Assembly: GCA_022652545.1 (NCBI GenBank)
Contig: JALCRM010000013.1
Location: forward strand, 1-58,765
Reading direction: 5' to 3'
DNA: 58,765 bases
From: Lachnospiraceae bacterium
GTDB lineage: Bacteria > Bacillota > Clostridia > Lachnospirales > Lachnospiraceae
Shown here: piece after piece, positions 9,560 to 19,843 of the stretch
How the letters are laid out: each line of letters begins with the position of its first letter
Numbering within the stretch: the first letter of the stretch is position 1
Position numbers and translations under genes: made by a program
Notes under the pieces: model-generated
The model's database searches: none
Told to the model about the DNA's origin: nothing
What the model saw: only the letters and a program-made list of their open reading frames with translations

Positions 9560-10549
9560 TTATTTTGATTCCTTCCCGGATGTTCTGTCAACCGTCTTTG
9601 CGCGCGCCTTGGTAAACGCGCTGCCGGGTATCCTGACGGGTTCCTTTTCAGGCGCCTTTACAGGCTGCCGCAGTTCCCTGCAGGCCTGCCTGTAGGCTGC
9701 CGCGTTGGCGCTTCCCTTTTCCCAGATCAGGGAAAAGTCGTGGTGCAGGCGCAGGTCATTCAGCAGAATGTCGCTGAGTTTTCCCGCGCGTATTCCTTCC
9801 TCCGCCGCGGAACGGTACATGAACGAGATGCCCGCATCCGCTTCCAGCATCCCCAGGATCGTATGCATGCCGCCGATCTCCACGGTCCTGTCAAAACACT
9901 CCGGCGACAGCCCCGCCGCCGCAAGCTGTTTTTCCAGAATGTCCCTGGTCCCGCTCCCTCTCTCCCGGAGCAGCAGCGTTTCTCCCGTGAGGTCCTTCAG
10001 GACCTCCGGCTTCTTCCCGCACCGGAACCGGTGTCCGGCCGCGCATACCGGAATGAACGGAACGGACGCAAAGGTCTCGGAATCGAATTCATTCCTGTCA
10101 AAACATCCCTCCACCAGCGCAAAACTGATCCCGCCGTTTTGCAATCTGTCCGTCAGGTCTCCCGTATTTCCGATCTCCATCTGTACCGCGGCCTTCGGAT
10201 GCGCCTTCAGGTACGCCGCAAGAGGCGCTGCGATCACAAATTCTCCTATCGTTTTGGTCACGCCGAAATGCAGCGGGAGTTCCCTGCTCCCGCTGCCGCG
10301 GATGCGCTCCAGGAGCAGGTTTTCGTCGCTCCGCATTGCCGCGGCGCCCTGCCGCAGAAGTTCGCCTTCTTCCGTCAGCCGCAGCTTCCTGCCTTTGCAC
10401 TGGATGAGCCTGCAGCCGTATTCGCTCTCCAGCGCATGGATCTGCTGTGAGACCGCGGGCTGCGTAATGTGCAGCTGCTCAGCGGCCCTGGTGAAGCTCA
10501 TGGTCTCACAGACTGCCAGAAACGTGATCGTTCGCTGGTCCAGCATCAT
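9560..10549 (-). CDS. LysR-family transcriptional regulator
   Basis: 329 residues. The N-terminal winged HTH spans about residues 5-62 ([19 protein letters not shown]), followed by a type 2 periplasmic-binding-fold effector domain. The C-terminal ~40 residues are basic and Pro-rich and extend past the usual LysR end. It is divergent from the YeiH-type transporter gene, the standard arrangement for a LysR regulator controlling its neighbour. By analogy with YeiE/CysB-type pairs the effector may be a sulfur compound, but this is inference. The 133-base AT-rich intergenic stretch should hold both promoters. Confidence 0.88.
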   Translation of the reverse strand: MMLDQRTITFLAVCETMSFTRAAEQLHITQPAVSQQIHALESEYGCRLIQCKGRKLRLTEEGELLRQGAAAMRSDENLLLERIRGSGSRELPLHFGVTKTIGEFVIAAPLAAYLKAHPKAAVQMEIGNTGDLTDRLQNGGISFALVEGCFDRNEFDSETFASVPFIPVCAAGHRFRCGKKPEVLKDLTGETLLLRERGSGTRDILEKQLAAAGLSPECFDRTVEIGGMHTILGMLEADAGISFMYRSAAEEGIRAGKLSDILLNDLRLHHDFSLIWEKGSANAAAYRQACRELRQPVKAPEKEPVRIPGSAFTKARAKTVDRTSGKESK

Positions 10550-10682
10550 GTGCCTCCCGGAAATGTCTCCTGAAAATACATTAGCACAATTTATATATTC
10601 ATTAAATATGATAATTTGTTTTTATTGTTCTGCTCTGCTATCATGCAGCTGTTGTATACAGTGTGCATTCGGAGGTGCCGTT

Positions 10683-11732
10683 ATGAATTTCCTGAAAAAG
10701 AATCTGCCCGGTCTTTTGGTATGTTTTGCGATCGCCCTGCCGTCCTGGTATCTCGGACGTCTCTTCCCTGTGGTCGGAGGCGCTGTCATCGCCATCCTCG
10801 CAGGCATGCTCATCACTCTGTTCTGGAAAAACAAGGCCTCGGCCGATGCCGGGATCCGCTATACCTCAAAATGGATCCTGCAGGCCGCGGTCGTGCTGCT
10901 GGGCTTCGGTATGGACCTGAACGTCATCCTGGAGACGGGAAAACAGTCGCTGCCCATCATCGTCTGCACCATTTCCACGTCCCTTATTCTGGCCTACGTA
11001 CTGCACAGGATCATGCATATCCCCGGCAACATCTCAACGCTTGTCGGCGTCGGCTCCTCGATCTGCGGCGGTTCCGCCATCGCCGCCACGGCGCCGGTCA
11101 TCGGCGCGGACGACGATGAAGTTGCGCAGGCTATCTCCGTGATCTTTTTCTTCAACGTCCTGGCCGCCATCTTCTTCCCGATGTTCGGCCATGCGATCGG
11201 TTTCAGCACAACTTCCGGAGAAGCCTTCGGCATTTTCGCAGGCACGGCGGTGAACGACACCTCTTCCGTCACAGCGGCCGCCTCCACCTGGGACAGCATG
11301 TGGGGACTCGGCAGCGCAACGCTCGATAAGGCCGTGACCGTAAAGCTTACCCGTACGCTGGCCATCATCCCCATCACCCTTGTGCTCGCGCTCGTCCGTT
11401 CGCACCGTGCGAAGAAAGAGCAGGGGCAGGACGGCACAGGAGCACAGGGCTTCAGTCTCAGGAAGGCTTTCCCGTTTTTTATTCTCTGGTTCATGCTGGC
11501 TTCCGTCATTACGACCGTCGCCCTGAACCTGGGCGTCTCCGCAGCCGTCTTCTCCCCGCTGAAGGAACTCAGTAAATTCTTCATCGTCATGGCTATGGCC
11601 GCGATCGGGCTGAACAGCAACATCGTGAAGTTAGTGCGCACCGGAGGCAAGCCCATTCTCATGGGCGCCGTCTGCTGGGCAGGCATCACTGCCGTCAGTC
11701 TTCTCATGCAGCGTTTCCTCGGGATCTGGTGA
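10683..11732 (+). CDS. YeiH-family putative sulfate exporter (UPF0324)
   Basis: 349 residues, about ten membrane segments. Conserved family features include [32 protein letters not shown] and the C-terminal [12 protein letters not shown]. The ATG at 10683 has GGAGG at 10671-10675. Family members have been proposed to export sulfate or related anions; direct proof is thin. The divergent LysR gene probably regulates it. The last ~100 bases overlap the convergent GH2 gene on the other strand. Confidence 0.88.
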   Translation: MNFLKKNLPGLLVCFAIALPSWYLGRLFPVVGGAVIAILAGMLITLFWKNKASADAGIRYTSKWILQAAVVLLGFGMDLNVILETGKQSLPIIVCTISTSLILAYVLHRIMHIPGNISTLVGVGSSICGGSAIAATAPVIGADDDEVAQAISVIFFFNVLAAIFFPMFGHAIGFSTTSGEAFGIFAGTAVNDTSSVTAAASTWDSMWGLGSATLDKAVTVKLTRTLAIIPITLVLALVRSHRAKKEQGQDGTGAQGFSLRKAFPFFILWFMLASVITTVALNLGVSAAVFSPLKELSKFFIVMAMAAIGLNSNIVKLVRTGGKPILMGAVCWAGITAVSLLMQRFLGIW

Positions 11733-13532
11733 TCCCGCAAGTTTTCTGTAAAAGGCCTGCAGCACGGAAAAAGCCATTTTCCTGTGCCGCCGGTCTGCCG
11801 ATACCAGTCCCTTCAGGTTGTAGTAGTTCTGCAGGACAGAAGTTCTGCGCGGACAGCGGAAGTCAAAGAGGATCCACGGCGTCATGCCTTTGATATAGGG
11901 TATCCCGCCGAGGGTCTCTGTCTGTCTGCGGTACACCTCCGCCTGATATTCCTCAGTCCACCTCTCCTGCACATTGCCGTGTTTTCCGCTCTTTGCGCCT
12001 GCCCCGAATTCGCTGATGATGACCGGCTTCGTGAGCCGGCTGTTTTTCAGGATACGCGGAAGAATACTGAAATCGGGTATATACCAGCCGCAGTATTCGT
12101 TCACACCTATGATGTCCAGTGCATCAGCCAGCCTGTCGTCGATCACTTCGCGGGGAAAATTCACAAGGCAGGCTGCCGAAACAGGCCGGGTCGGATCGCT
12201 GTTCCTGGCCGTATCCGCCAGTGTGCACATAAAACGGTAGCGGGCGTCCGTGTCCGCGTTTTCGTTGCCGACCGACCAGATGATGACGCTCGCGCGGTTC
12301 CTGTCCCTGCAGATCATTTCCCGCAGCTGGTTGGAAGCGTCCTCGAGCGTATCCGGATCTTCAAATGCGATCGCCCAGTAAACGGGTACCTCTTCCCAGA
12401 GCAGGATCCCCATCCGGTCCGCCAGGCGCGACATTTCCTCACTGTGCGGATAGTGCGCAAGACGCATGAAATTGCAGCCGAGTTCCTTTGCGATCGTGAT
12501 GATACCGGTCCGGTCTTCCGTAGTGAGCGCCTTCCCTCTGCGTTCGCTGTCTTCATGGCAGGATACGCCGCGGAGAAATACCGGTTTTCCGTTGAGCAGG
12601 ATGTCCGTCCCGGAAACTTCGATCGTGCGGAATCCCACATCGTCGGTCACACTGTCTTCACCGCACCGCAATGTAACGCCGTACAGCTGCGGATCCTCAG
12701 GTGTCCACAGCTGCAGACCTTCCGGTGCTTCCATCGAGATCTCCGCTTTTCCTCCGTGCACAGGTATCTCTTGGGAAATACCCAGACGGGGTATCAGAAG
12801 CTGTGCCGCCGCATCTGTTTTGTCCGAAAGTTCTACGGAAACATCCAGCATCCCTCTCCCATGCTCCAGGGACCCTCTGCGAAGGGAGATCCCGAAATCC
12901 CTGATAAAGACTGCCGGCAGACGGAACAGTTCAATGGAGCGGTAAATGCCCCCGTAGTTGAACCAGTCCGTATTCCGCATCGGTACCTGGGTATCACGCC
13001 GCGTATTGTCACAGGTAATCAGGATACGGTTGTCCTCGGCGAGCAGATCCGTGACCTCAAAGCAAAACGGCGTGGACCCTCCGCGGTGCATGCCGACGTA
13101 TTCTTTATTGAGGAAAACCCGGCAGACGTAATTGGCGGCGCCTATCCTCAAAAATACCCGCTCTTTCCCAGCCTCCGCTGTCTTACTTTTGAAGCGGAAT
13201 CTGCGCGTGAAGACCATGCCGCCTTCATACAGCTTCAGCTCCGGCTCCGCCATGTTCCAGCAGCAGGGCAGATGCATCACCGGCCAGTCGTCGAACGAAA
13301 AATCCACCGGCAGCGGCCTGCCCTGCGCATCGCTGTACTCCTCTTTGTACCAGCCGGCTCGCAGACAGGTATCGTACTGGTCCACTGCGTAGTTCCAGTC
13401 CCCGTCAAGAGCTTCGCTCCTGCGTCCGGCAGTGAACAGTCTGCTTTCCGCGACTGCTTTGCAGCCCTCAAAAATAGCCGCATAATCCGCATCGTGGATC
13501 GTTGCATCCGAATTCCGACTTTCCTGTTTCAT
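11631..13532 (-). CDS. GH2 beta-glucuronidase-like enzyme
   Basis: 633 residues, no signal peptide, so cytosolic. The order is a GH2 sugar-binding domain, an immunoglobulin-like domain and a TIM barrel. The acid/base is E424 (SVGNENAD) and the nucleophile E508 (ISEFGAG). Residues N572-L-K574 supply the NxK motif that recognises the glucuronate carboxylate in bacterial GUS enzymes, so beta-glucuronidase is favoured over beta-galactosidase. The family core ends near residue 599. The last ~34 residues are an extension read antisense to the yeiH 3' end. Its leader carries one copy of a 32-base repeat that supplies the GGAGG site. Confidence 0.87.
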   Translation of the reverse strand: MKQESRNSDATIHDADYAAIFEGCKAVAESRLFTAGRRSEALDGDWNYAVDQYDTCLRAGWYKEEYSDAQGRPLPVDFSFDDWPVMHLPCCWNMAEPELKLYEGGMVFTRRFRFKSKTAEAGKERVFLRIGAANYVCRVFLNKEYVGMHRGGSTPFCFEVTDLLAEDNRILITCDNTRRDTQVPMRNTDWFNYGGIYRSIELFRLPAVFIRDFGISLRRGSLEHGRGMLDVSVELSDKTDAAAQLLIPRLGISQEIPVHGGKAEISMEAPEGLQLWTPEDPQLYGVTLRCGEDSVTDDVGFRTIEVSGTDILLNGKPVFLRGVSCHEDSERRGKALTTEDRTGIITIAKELGCNFMRLAHYPHSEEMSRLADRMGILLWEEVPVYWAIAFEDPDTLEDASNQLREMICRDRNRASVIIWSVGNENADTDARYRFMCTLADTARNSDPTRPVSAACLVNFPREVIDDRLADALDIIGVNEYCGWYIPDFSILPRILKNSRLTKPVIISEFGAGAKSGKHGNVQERWTEEYQAEVYRRQTETLGGIPYIKGMTPWILFDFRCPRRTSVLQNYYNLKGLVSADRRHRKMAFSVLQAFYRKLAGSPDPEETLHEKTDGSDACPADGAHENGLASGAH

Positions 13533-13536
13533 TTCG

Positions 13537-13568
13537 CCTCCATGAGAAGAATCTTCAGCTTCTCCGAA
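13537..13568 (-). repeat. 32-base repeat, copy A (GH2 leader)
   Basis: On the minus strand this block starts TTCGGAGAAGCTGAAG and ends CATGGAGG. It matches the block at 29842-29873 at 27 of 32 positions, in the same orientation. The final GGAGG is the ribosome binding site of the GH2 gene. Confidence 0.6.
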
Positions 13569-13697
13569 CCGGGCGGACGGTGCCGCCTCCTGATTTGTAC
13601 TTTGTAAAAGTTGATTTCACCTTTCATTTTATATATTATTGTAGATGTACTTTATAAATACGGTACATGGCGATCGCTGCCGGATCCGGAGGGACAT

Positions 13698-14432
13698 ATG
13701 AAATATATCGCAGTTCAGTGCCCGCAGTGCGGGGCAACTCTGCATTTTGAAAAAGGCTCGAAGCAGAGTGTGTGTGAATACTGCAGCAGCACCATCGCAG
13801 CCGTGGATGAGAACGCAGCACAGACCGTCACGGACGGTATTCCCACCAAAGATGCCCTGCTGGGGCGTGCCTTCGTCCTGCTGGCCGACGGGAATTTTCC
13901 CGCTGCGGCAAAGGAACTGGACAAGGTCCTGGAACTCGACCCCGGATGCGCGATGGCATATGCCGGCAAGACCATGGCTGTACGCGGTGTCCGCAAGCTT
14001 CCGAACCTGGCCGGGCTTTCCGCCAGTCTTTCCGATGACAGCAATTTCAGCCGTGCAATCGCCTACGGAAACGAATCCGAGCGCAGATATTTTTCTTCTC
14101 TGGCCCTGCAGGCAAAGCACCGGTTCGATGGTCAGCAGGCTGCCGATGAAACAGGCGCTGCGGGAAGAGAGTTCCGGTCCGGCGTTCCCGGCGCGGTCAT
14201 TCTGATCTTCGCCGTGATCTGCCTGATCTTCTTCATCGGCGGATTCATGAAAGGATCCGGAGATGCGGGAAGTTATCTGCTGCCCGGTATAATCTCCTTC
14301 GCTCAGTTCGCGCTGCTGCTTGTCTCCTGGCTGATGGGAAATCGGATCATCCGGACGAAAAACGACCGCACCTTCCTGATCCCGGCCATCATCGCCGCGG
14401 TTCTGGTCGTCCCGTTCTTCCTCGTAAGATAG
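13698..14432 (+). CDS. Zinc-ribbon/TPR-type membrane protein
   Basis: 244 residues. An N-terminal zinc ribbon (CPQCG and CEYC) is followed by a TPR-like helical hairpin (LLADGNFPAAAKELDKVLELDPGCAMAY). The C-terminal third has about three membrane segments. The ATG at 13698 has GGAGGG just upstream; an earlier in-frame start has none. Similar proteins occur in Clostridia without known function. Its 3' end overlaps the convergent gene by 44 bases. Confidence 0.75.
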   Translation: MKYIAVQCPQCGATLHFEKGSKQSVCEYCSSTIAAVDENAAQTVTDGIPTKDALLGRAFVLLADGNFPAAAKELDKVLELDPGCAMAYAGKTMAVRGVRKLPNLAGLSASLSDDSNFSRAIAYGNESERRYFSSLALQAKHRFDGQQAADETGAAGREFRSGVPGAVILIFAVICLIFFIGGFMKGSGDAGSYLLPGIISFAQFALLLVSWLMGNRIIRTKNDRTFLIPAIIAAVLVVPFFLVR

Positions 14433-15243
14433 CCTCTTCTTCGTCGCCGGTGTCTTCCCGCATCCCCTTCAGGAAGCCATGGGCAATGAAGATCGAAATA
14501 TCCATGAAGATATGAGCGATCAGGATGCTGACGATCACGCCGTTGGACGTCCACAGATAGTGGCTCCTGAAGCCGACGTAGCACATCAGCGCCGAATACA
14601 GCAGGATAAGGCCCAGGAGCGGCAGCTGCCTCCAGACGTTTTTCATGGTCGCGGAAAAGTCTTTCCACGTAAAGTCAAAGTAAACGAACCGCCCGATGAC
14701 CAGCCCCACAAAATAAATGATCAGTTCATCGTAATTCAGATCGTCATATATAAAGCGGATATACAGGAAGATCAGGATCATATAGATCGTACTGACCAGG
14801 CGTATGGCCGCTTTCTGCCCGGACCCCAGCGTCCGCAGTGTCACGATGCATCTGTCCAGGAAGGCATTCAGAAAGATGGAAAGGAAAATAAAAGCCATCA
14901 GCAGAAGATCCTTGTACCTGTCCCAGATGGCCCTGTAAAAGGCATTCACAAGAAACCGGTCGATCAGGTAGTACGCCGCCAGGAAAAACAGGATCGATGT
15001 GCTTGAAAAGACCAGTTCATAAAAGCTTTCCACCAGCTCGCAGGATCTGCGCGAGATCACGAACCTGCGCCTTCTGTATCCCCTCCTTCCGTCCGGCTCC
15101 GGATCCGGACGCCGGTATCTGTATGCGTACAGAAATATCAGCGAAAGGATGACAACGAGCCCCGCAAAGGAGATGACCATAAAAAGCGCGGCAGTGCGCA
15201 TATCCAGATAGTGACTGAGATATTTGCTGTCCAAAGTCTGCAA
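14389..15243 (-). CDS. Polytopic membrane protein of unknown function
   Basis: 284 residues with about seven hydrophobic segments, a basic loop (RRGYRRRRF) after the first one and an acidic/Arg-rich cytosolic tail. I do not recognise a family. It lies 24 bases upstream of the GH29 gene on the same strand, so the two could be cotranscribed. The 3' end overlaps the convergent zinc-ribbon gene by 44 bases. Confidence 0.7.
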   Translation of the reverse strand: MQTLDSKYLSHYLDMRTAALFMVISFAGLVVILSLIFLYAYRYRRPDPEPDGRRGYRRRRFVISRRSCELVESFYELVFSSTSILFFLAAYYLIDRFLVNAFYRAIWDRYKDLLLMAFIFLSIFLNAFLDRCIVTLRTLGSGQKAAIRLVSTIYMILIFLYIRFIYDDLNYDELIIYFVGLVIGRFVYFDFTWKDFSATMKNVWRQLPLLGLILLYSALMCYVGFRSHYLWTSNGVIVSILIAHIFMDISIFIAHGFLKGMREDTGDEEEAILRGRTGRPEPRR

Positions 15244-15267
15244 AGAAACGCCTCCGCTGCCTGCAGT

Positions 15268-16773
15268 TTATTCCGTCCTGATCCTGATCGTCACGGGCAT
15301 GTCGCTGCAGACGCTGTGCGTCGTGAACTTAAGGCCTTCGCTGTCGACTGTCCAGTCGATCTTCTCATCAGAGCCCAGGATCGAAACATCCCTGATGAGG
15401 CCCGCAAATGCCGGCTTATTGTCATCTTCCGTCTGACGCAGGCTGTTGATGCAGATCTTTCCGTCCTCGGGATATTTCAACGCGATGGCATAAATGCTCC
15501 CGTTTCCGGCCGTGAACCGGAAATCCTGCCCCGTGTAGACCGTACCCTCGGCATCCGTAAACTGCCCTTCCTTCTCCCTGGTGGGACCTTCTTCCGCAGT
15601 GCGCCAGCAGCGCGAACCGTAAATGGCTTCTCCGTTGACGCCGAGCCAGGCGCCGACGGCTTTCAGAATATCCGCGTCCTCTCTAGGGATCGTCCCGTCG
15701 GCGTTCGGACCGATATTGAGCAGCAGCGTACCGTTCTTGGAAACGACGTCCGCAAGATACGTGACGATCTCATACGGCGTCTTGTAGAGCAGCGAATCCG
15801 TGTGGCACCAGGAATTTCTGGCTACGGCGGTATCCGTCTCCCACGGGTACGGCACCGCGGAGGAAAGTTTCCCGCGTTCAAGATCAAAGATCGCCGAACC
15901 GAATGCGCAGGCGTCGTGCTTGTAAGCTACCGCGACTTCCTTCTTCCACTGCGCCGCACGGTTGTAATAGTAAGCGAGAAATTTTCTGAGCCATGGTTTC
16001 GCGGCTTCTTCATGGATCCACCAGTCAAAATAAAAGAGCTGCGGATGAAAACGGTCAACCAGTTCACAACTGCGCAGCAGCCAGTCTTCCATGAATTCAT
16101 CCGTGATCCGCGGTTCCGAACGGAGAGAAGCGATCTGCGCATCCGGCAGATCGACCGAAGGCCAGTAGAGATCTCCCCTGTGCAGCGGCTGCTTTTCATC
16201 CTGTTCCTTCAGATCGCTGTCAAACTCTCTTCCGTGCCCCAGGAAAAACCAGTGTTCTATGCGGTGTGAGGAGCAGCCGAAGAGCAGTCCCGCGTCCCTG
16301 TAAGCTTTTTCCTCTTCTCCGATCAGGTCGCGATGAGGACCCATCTCCGCGGCATTCCAGCCGGAAAGCCTGCTGGCATACATCTGAAACCCGTCGTGGT
16401 GCTCCGCCACCGGCACTACAAAGCGGGCGCCTGCTTCCTTAAAGAGCTCCGCCCATTCCGCGGCGTTGAATTTCTCCGCACGGAACATGGGAATAAAATC
16501 TTTGTAACCGAAATCCTTCTGCGGACCGTATGTTTTGACATGATGCGCAAACTCCGGCGTCCCCTGCGTGTACATATTGCGGGGATACCATTCGTTGCTG
16601 AAAGCGGGGACACTGTAAACGCCCCAGTGAATAAAGATGCCGAACTTTGAATCGCAGAACCACTTCGCCGGACGGTACTCCGTAAGAGACTCCCACGTAT
16701 CCGCAAACGGCCCGGCCGCTATGACTTCGGCGATCTGTTTTTTCAAACCTTCTCTGAATTCTTCATCTTCCAT
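15268..16773 (-). CDS. GH29 alpha-L-fucosidase
   Basis: 501 residues, no signal peptide, so intracellular action on imported fucosylated oligosaccharides is likely. Family features include KFGIFIHWGVYSVPAF, the EHHDGF motif and the nucleophile D250 (LFYFDWW), with a C-terminal beta-sandwich. The ATG at 16773 follows GGAGGAG; a longer reading frame upstream runs into the kinase gene and was rejected. With GH2 and GH43 nearby it points to host or plant glycan use. Confidence 0.9.
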   Translation of the reverse strand: MEDEEFREGLKKQIAEVIAAGPFADTWESLTEYRPAKWFCDSKFGIFIHWGVYSVPAFSNEWYPRNMYTQGTPEFAHHVKTYGPQKDFGYKDFIPMFRAEKFNAAEWAELFKEAGARFVVPVAEHHDGFQMYASRLSGWNAAEMGPHRDLIGEEEKAYRDAGLLFGCSSHRIEHWFFLGHGREFDSDLKEQDEKQPLHRGDLYWPSVDLPDAQIASLRSEPRITDEFMEDWLLRSCELVDRFHPQLFYFDWWIHEEAAKPWLRKFLAYYYNRAAQWKKEVAVAYKHDACAFGSAIFDLERGKLSSAVPYPWETDTAVARNSWCHTDSLLYKTPYEIVTYLADVVSKNGTLLLNIGPNADGTIPREDADILKAVGAWLGVNGEAIYGSRCWRTAEEGPTREKEGQFTDAEGTVYTGQDFRFTAGNGSIYAIALKYPEDGKICINSLRQTEDDNKPAFAGLIRDVSILGSDEKIDWTVDSEGLKFTTHSVCSDMPVTIRIRTE

Positions 16774-16849
16774 TGACTTCTCCTCCCAAAACACAGAACT
16801 TTCTGCTCCGTGCTGTATTTCATGCCATGTTTGTTTCTGTGCCGCAGGT

Positions 16850-19540
16850 TCATTTCGCCGTCTCTGCCGGGCAATACAGCGAAAGCAATGTATAAAGCTG
16901 TTTCGGATCGACCGGCTTGGAAATGTGCTCATTCATCCCTGCATCCAGGCAGGACCTTATATCATCGTCAAATGCGTCCGCGGAGACCGCTATGATCGGG
17001 ATCTTCTGGGCATCCTTGCGGTCCATCCGGCGGATCTCTCTGGCCGCCTCATATCCGTCCATGACCGGCATGCGCAGATCCATCAGGATCGCCCGGAAAT
17101 ATCCGGGGACCGACTCCCTGAAGAGCCGGCAGGCGATCTCTCCGTCTTCCGCACAGGTCACCTTCACACCCTTCATTTCAAGAACGGCGCGGACGATCTC
17201 CATGTTCATCTCATTGTCTTCGACCGCAAGTACTCTGATCCCTTCCAGATTGGCGAAGGAATTTCCGGATCCGTCCGGTGTTGCTTCCTCGCCAAGCCTG
17301 TCATCCACGCGCTCCAGATCCAGCAGTACGGTCACGGATGTACCCTTGCCGAGTTCGCTTTCCACGCTGATGGAACCGCCCATCATGTCCACAAGTTTCT
17401 TTACGATCGACATGCCGAGGCCCGACCCGCCTACGTTTTTCGTGGAAGCCAGCCTCTCCTGCGTGAACGGTTCGAAGATCTTGGGCAGGAATTCCCTGCT
17501 CATGCCGCATCCGTTATCCCGGACGATGATGCGGTCATGGACACAGTCGCGTTCCAGTCCGATGCATTCCACAACAAACGTGACTGTGCCGTTTTCCGGC
17601 GTAAACTTTACGGCATTGGAAAGGAGATTGATGAAGATCTCCTGCAGCCGCAGCGCGTCGACGTTGATCGTCGCCATCACGGCCCGGCTGTTGTCGATGA
17701 CAAAATTGATGTGTTTTTCGTCCATGGCGGGCCGGATCGCCGACACTACTTTCCTGATGACTTCCCCGCAGCTGATCGGTGCCTCCTTGAGCGTAACGAC
17801 ACCGGTCTCGATCTTGGACAGGTCGAGGGTATCGTTGATCAGCGAAAGCAGTATCCTTCCGGCGCGGTCGATCTTGGACAGATAGTCCAGCATCACCGCA
17901 GGATCCTCCGACTTTCTGGCCAGGTCCGTATATCCCAGGACCGCATTCAGCGGCGTGCGCATATCGTGACTGACGTTGGACAGGAATTCGGTCTTCATCG
18001 TACTGGCGTGCTGCGCCTCCCGCAAAGCCGACTGCAGCATTTCCGAGCGGTTCCGTTCCTGGCTGATCTCCTCTGTTATATCGTTGATGAAGACCAGAAT
18101 ATCGGCCTTCTTTTCATCCAGATACCGGTATGTGATCCTCTTCTGCCGCTCTCCCCTGTCAGTATCGGAAAGTGTGAAAAAGTAACTGAACTCCTCCTGT
18201 TTTGCCAGAGCTTCCACGACCCTGCCAAAAAGTACGGGAGCGGACTGACCATTGAGACTCGCCGTGATCTCCGTGTCGTAGTCGCCCATTTTCAGCCCGT
18301 TGTCTGTTACCGCATAGGCAGAAGAATACTGATAGTCGATCTTCTTTGTGGAAACATCGATCAGCGCGATATAGTCATACTCGCGGTCGGTAATGGCGGT
18401 AATGACCTTTTCCTCTTTTTCCTGCCTGTTCATATCGACGGAATACAGGATACCCTCGATATTCCCGCTGTCAGGGTTTCTCAGCATACTGAGGCTGACC
18501 TTGACGAGGTGCGTCTTTCCGCCGTCCGTCAGTCTGTGAAAGGACTGGACGATCTGCGTCTTCTGGCTGTCAAAATTCTGCAGCAGACTGCTGCGGTTAA
18601 AGGTCTTCCGGAACTTCTGCGCCTCCTCCGTATCGACAACAGACGCCGCTATACGCGTAAACAGCTCGTCTATCGTTTCTACGCCTTCCAGCTGTTTCCT
18701 GATGTAGGGAGAAGAGACCCGCTCTTCGTTGCGTGTGTTTTCCGTAATATTCAGGTGGCAGAAATACAGTGTTTCCGTGTTGGCTGAAAGCAGGTCCGAC
18801 AGGGTTTTCTCATAACTGCGGTATTCGTCCTGGTAGCGCGCCATCTCGACCGCATGCTGCGTCAGCGAACGCTGCTGTACCGCCATATAGACCGCCTGCA
18901 GGGCAATGACTTCCGAAACGCCCATCAGGGAAAACGCCGGCAGCAGGTACTGCAGCACAGGGCCGATCGCCGGGAAAATAAAGAACAAAAGGAAAAGCAG
19001 CAGATCCTGTTTCCGCTTGTTTCCATCCTTCAGGATCGCCGTGACGGCGGTCAGGGAGATCGCCAGCAGCATATACAGATAGCAGGAAATAATAAAGGCA
19101 AAAAACATCGGACCCCGCATATAGCCCGACACCTCATCGATCCTGTAGATGTTGCCGAAAAACAGATTCAGCACCAGCAGGACCGCTCCTGCAACCGGAG
19201 CAACCATAAAACCGGCCTCACTTCTGCCGACGGGCCTGTGACCGTTGAACCAGTAATAGGAATAGAAAGTCCAGCAGCTGCACAGAATGATAAGACACAG
19301 ATAAAAAAGGAAATACACCGGACGGTTCATGGCAGCAGAATTCCGGATCGAGTCCGCATGTACATCCAGATAGGCCTGCATCATCTCCATGGCCAGAATG
19401 CCGGCACACAGAAGCAGCATCAGGAAATAGATCCTGCGGCTGTAACTGCCCCGCGGTTCCGCGATGACCTTGACGATCAGAACCAGCAGAAAGCACAGGC
19501 CGACCAAGGGTATCCATATGTTCAGTTCTATTGAAAGCAT
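16850..19540 (-). CDS. Hybrid sensor histidine kinase with 7TM sensor
   Basis: 896 residues. Residues 1-230 hold about seven membrane helices, followed by a PAS-like region. Next come HisKA with phosphoacceptor H525 (SHDMRTPLN), HATPase_c (DNGCGMS, GGSGLGMSIVKKLV) and a C-terminal receiver with D821 (LMDLRMPVMDG). No DNA-binding or HPt domain is fused, so phosphate must pass to another protein. It is divergent from the GH43 gene and follows no operon partner; control of nearby glycan genes is only a guess. Confidence 0.9.
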   Translation of the reverse strand: MLSIELNIWIPLVGLCFLLVLIVKVIAEPRGSYSRRIYFLMLLLCAGILAMEMMQAYLDVHADSIRNSAAMNRPVYFLFYLCLIILCSCWTFYSYYWFNGHRPVGRSEAGFMVAPVAGAVLLVLNLFFGNIYRIDEVSGYMRGPMFFAFIISCYLYMLLAISLTAVTAILKDGNKRKQDLLLFLLFFIFPAIGPVLQYLLPAFSLMGVSEVIALQAVYMAVQQRSLTQHAVEMARYQDEYRSYEKTLSDLLSANTETLYFCHLNITENTRNEERVSSPYIRKQLEGVETIDELFTRIAASVVDTEEAQKFRKTFNRSSLLQNFDSQKTQIVQSFHRLTDGGKTHLVKVSLSMLRNPDSGNIEGILYSVDMNRQEKEEKVITAITDREYDYIALIDVSTKKIDYQYSSAYAVTDNGLKMGDYDTEITASLNGQSAPVLFGRVVEALAKQEEFSYFFTLSDTDRGERQKRITYRYLDEKKADILVFINDITEEISQERNRSEMLQSALREAQHASTMKTEFLSNVSHDMRTPLNAVLGYTDLARKSEDPAVMLDYLSKIDRAGRILLSLINDTLDLSKIETGVVTLKEAPISCGEVIRKVVSAIRPAMDEKHINFVIDNSRAVMATINVDALRLQEIFINLLSNAVKFTPENGTVTFVVECIGLERDCVHDRIIVRDNGCGMSREFLPKIFEPFTQERLASTKNVGGSGLGMSIVKKLVDMMGGSISVESELGKGTSVTVLLDLERVDDRLGEEATPDGSGNSFANLEGIRVLAVEDNEMNMEIVRAVLEMKGVKVTCAEDGEIACRLFRESVPGYFRAILMDLRMPVMDGYEAAREIRRMDRKDAQKIPIIAVSADAFDDDIRSCLDAGMNEHISKPVDPKQLYTLLSLYCPAETAK

Positions 19541-19843
19541 ATGCGCTTACCGCCTTTTCCGACTGAAGACACATAAAGAAACAGTTAATTTATTATATTG
19601 CAAAGACCCGGATAATTTCACTATGTTTCGTCAGTTCCCGTATTCTTTTTCATGCAATCATTTCCTGTACGCGCGTATTGGTGCGTTTCTCCGCTCTGCG
19701 GAGATTCTGCACTGCGGAGAATCCGTCCGGTGAATATCATGTCCGGAAGAATTGCCGTGCAAACCTGCAGTAAGGTCCGCATATATGCTATAATCCGCTG
19801 TGGAAGCCGCTTCCGGCTCCCTATCATCCGCAGGAGGTGCCGC
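19541..19843 (+). other. Divergent intergenic region between hybrid kinase and GH43 gene
   Basis: 303 bases with no supported gene. It must hold the promoters of both flanking genes. A TATAAT at 19789-19794 suits GH43, but no good -35 is seen. Around 19688-19731 there is a small hairpin (TCTCCGC TCT GCGGAGA) followed by a second GCGGAGA copy; an operator role is possible but unsupported. Confidence 0.4.

Noticed and set aside
9705..10682. Upstream extension of the YeiH-type frame over the LysR gene
   Set aside because: The true start at 10683 has a GGAGG site; the upstream part is antisense to LysR and has no membrane-protein character.
11784..13607. 607-codon plus-strand frame opposite the GH2 gene
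   Set aside because: No recognisable motifs and no ribosome site; the opposite strand is a clear GH2 enzyme.
16637..18787. Very long plus-strand open frame (716 codons) opposite the hybrid kinase
   Set aside because: It is antisense to a kinase with all motifs intact; the composition (many His, Arg, Gln) is typical of an antisense shadow in GC-rich coding DNA.
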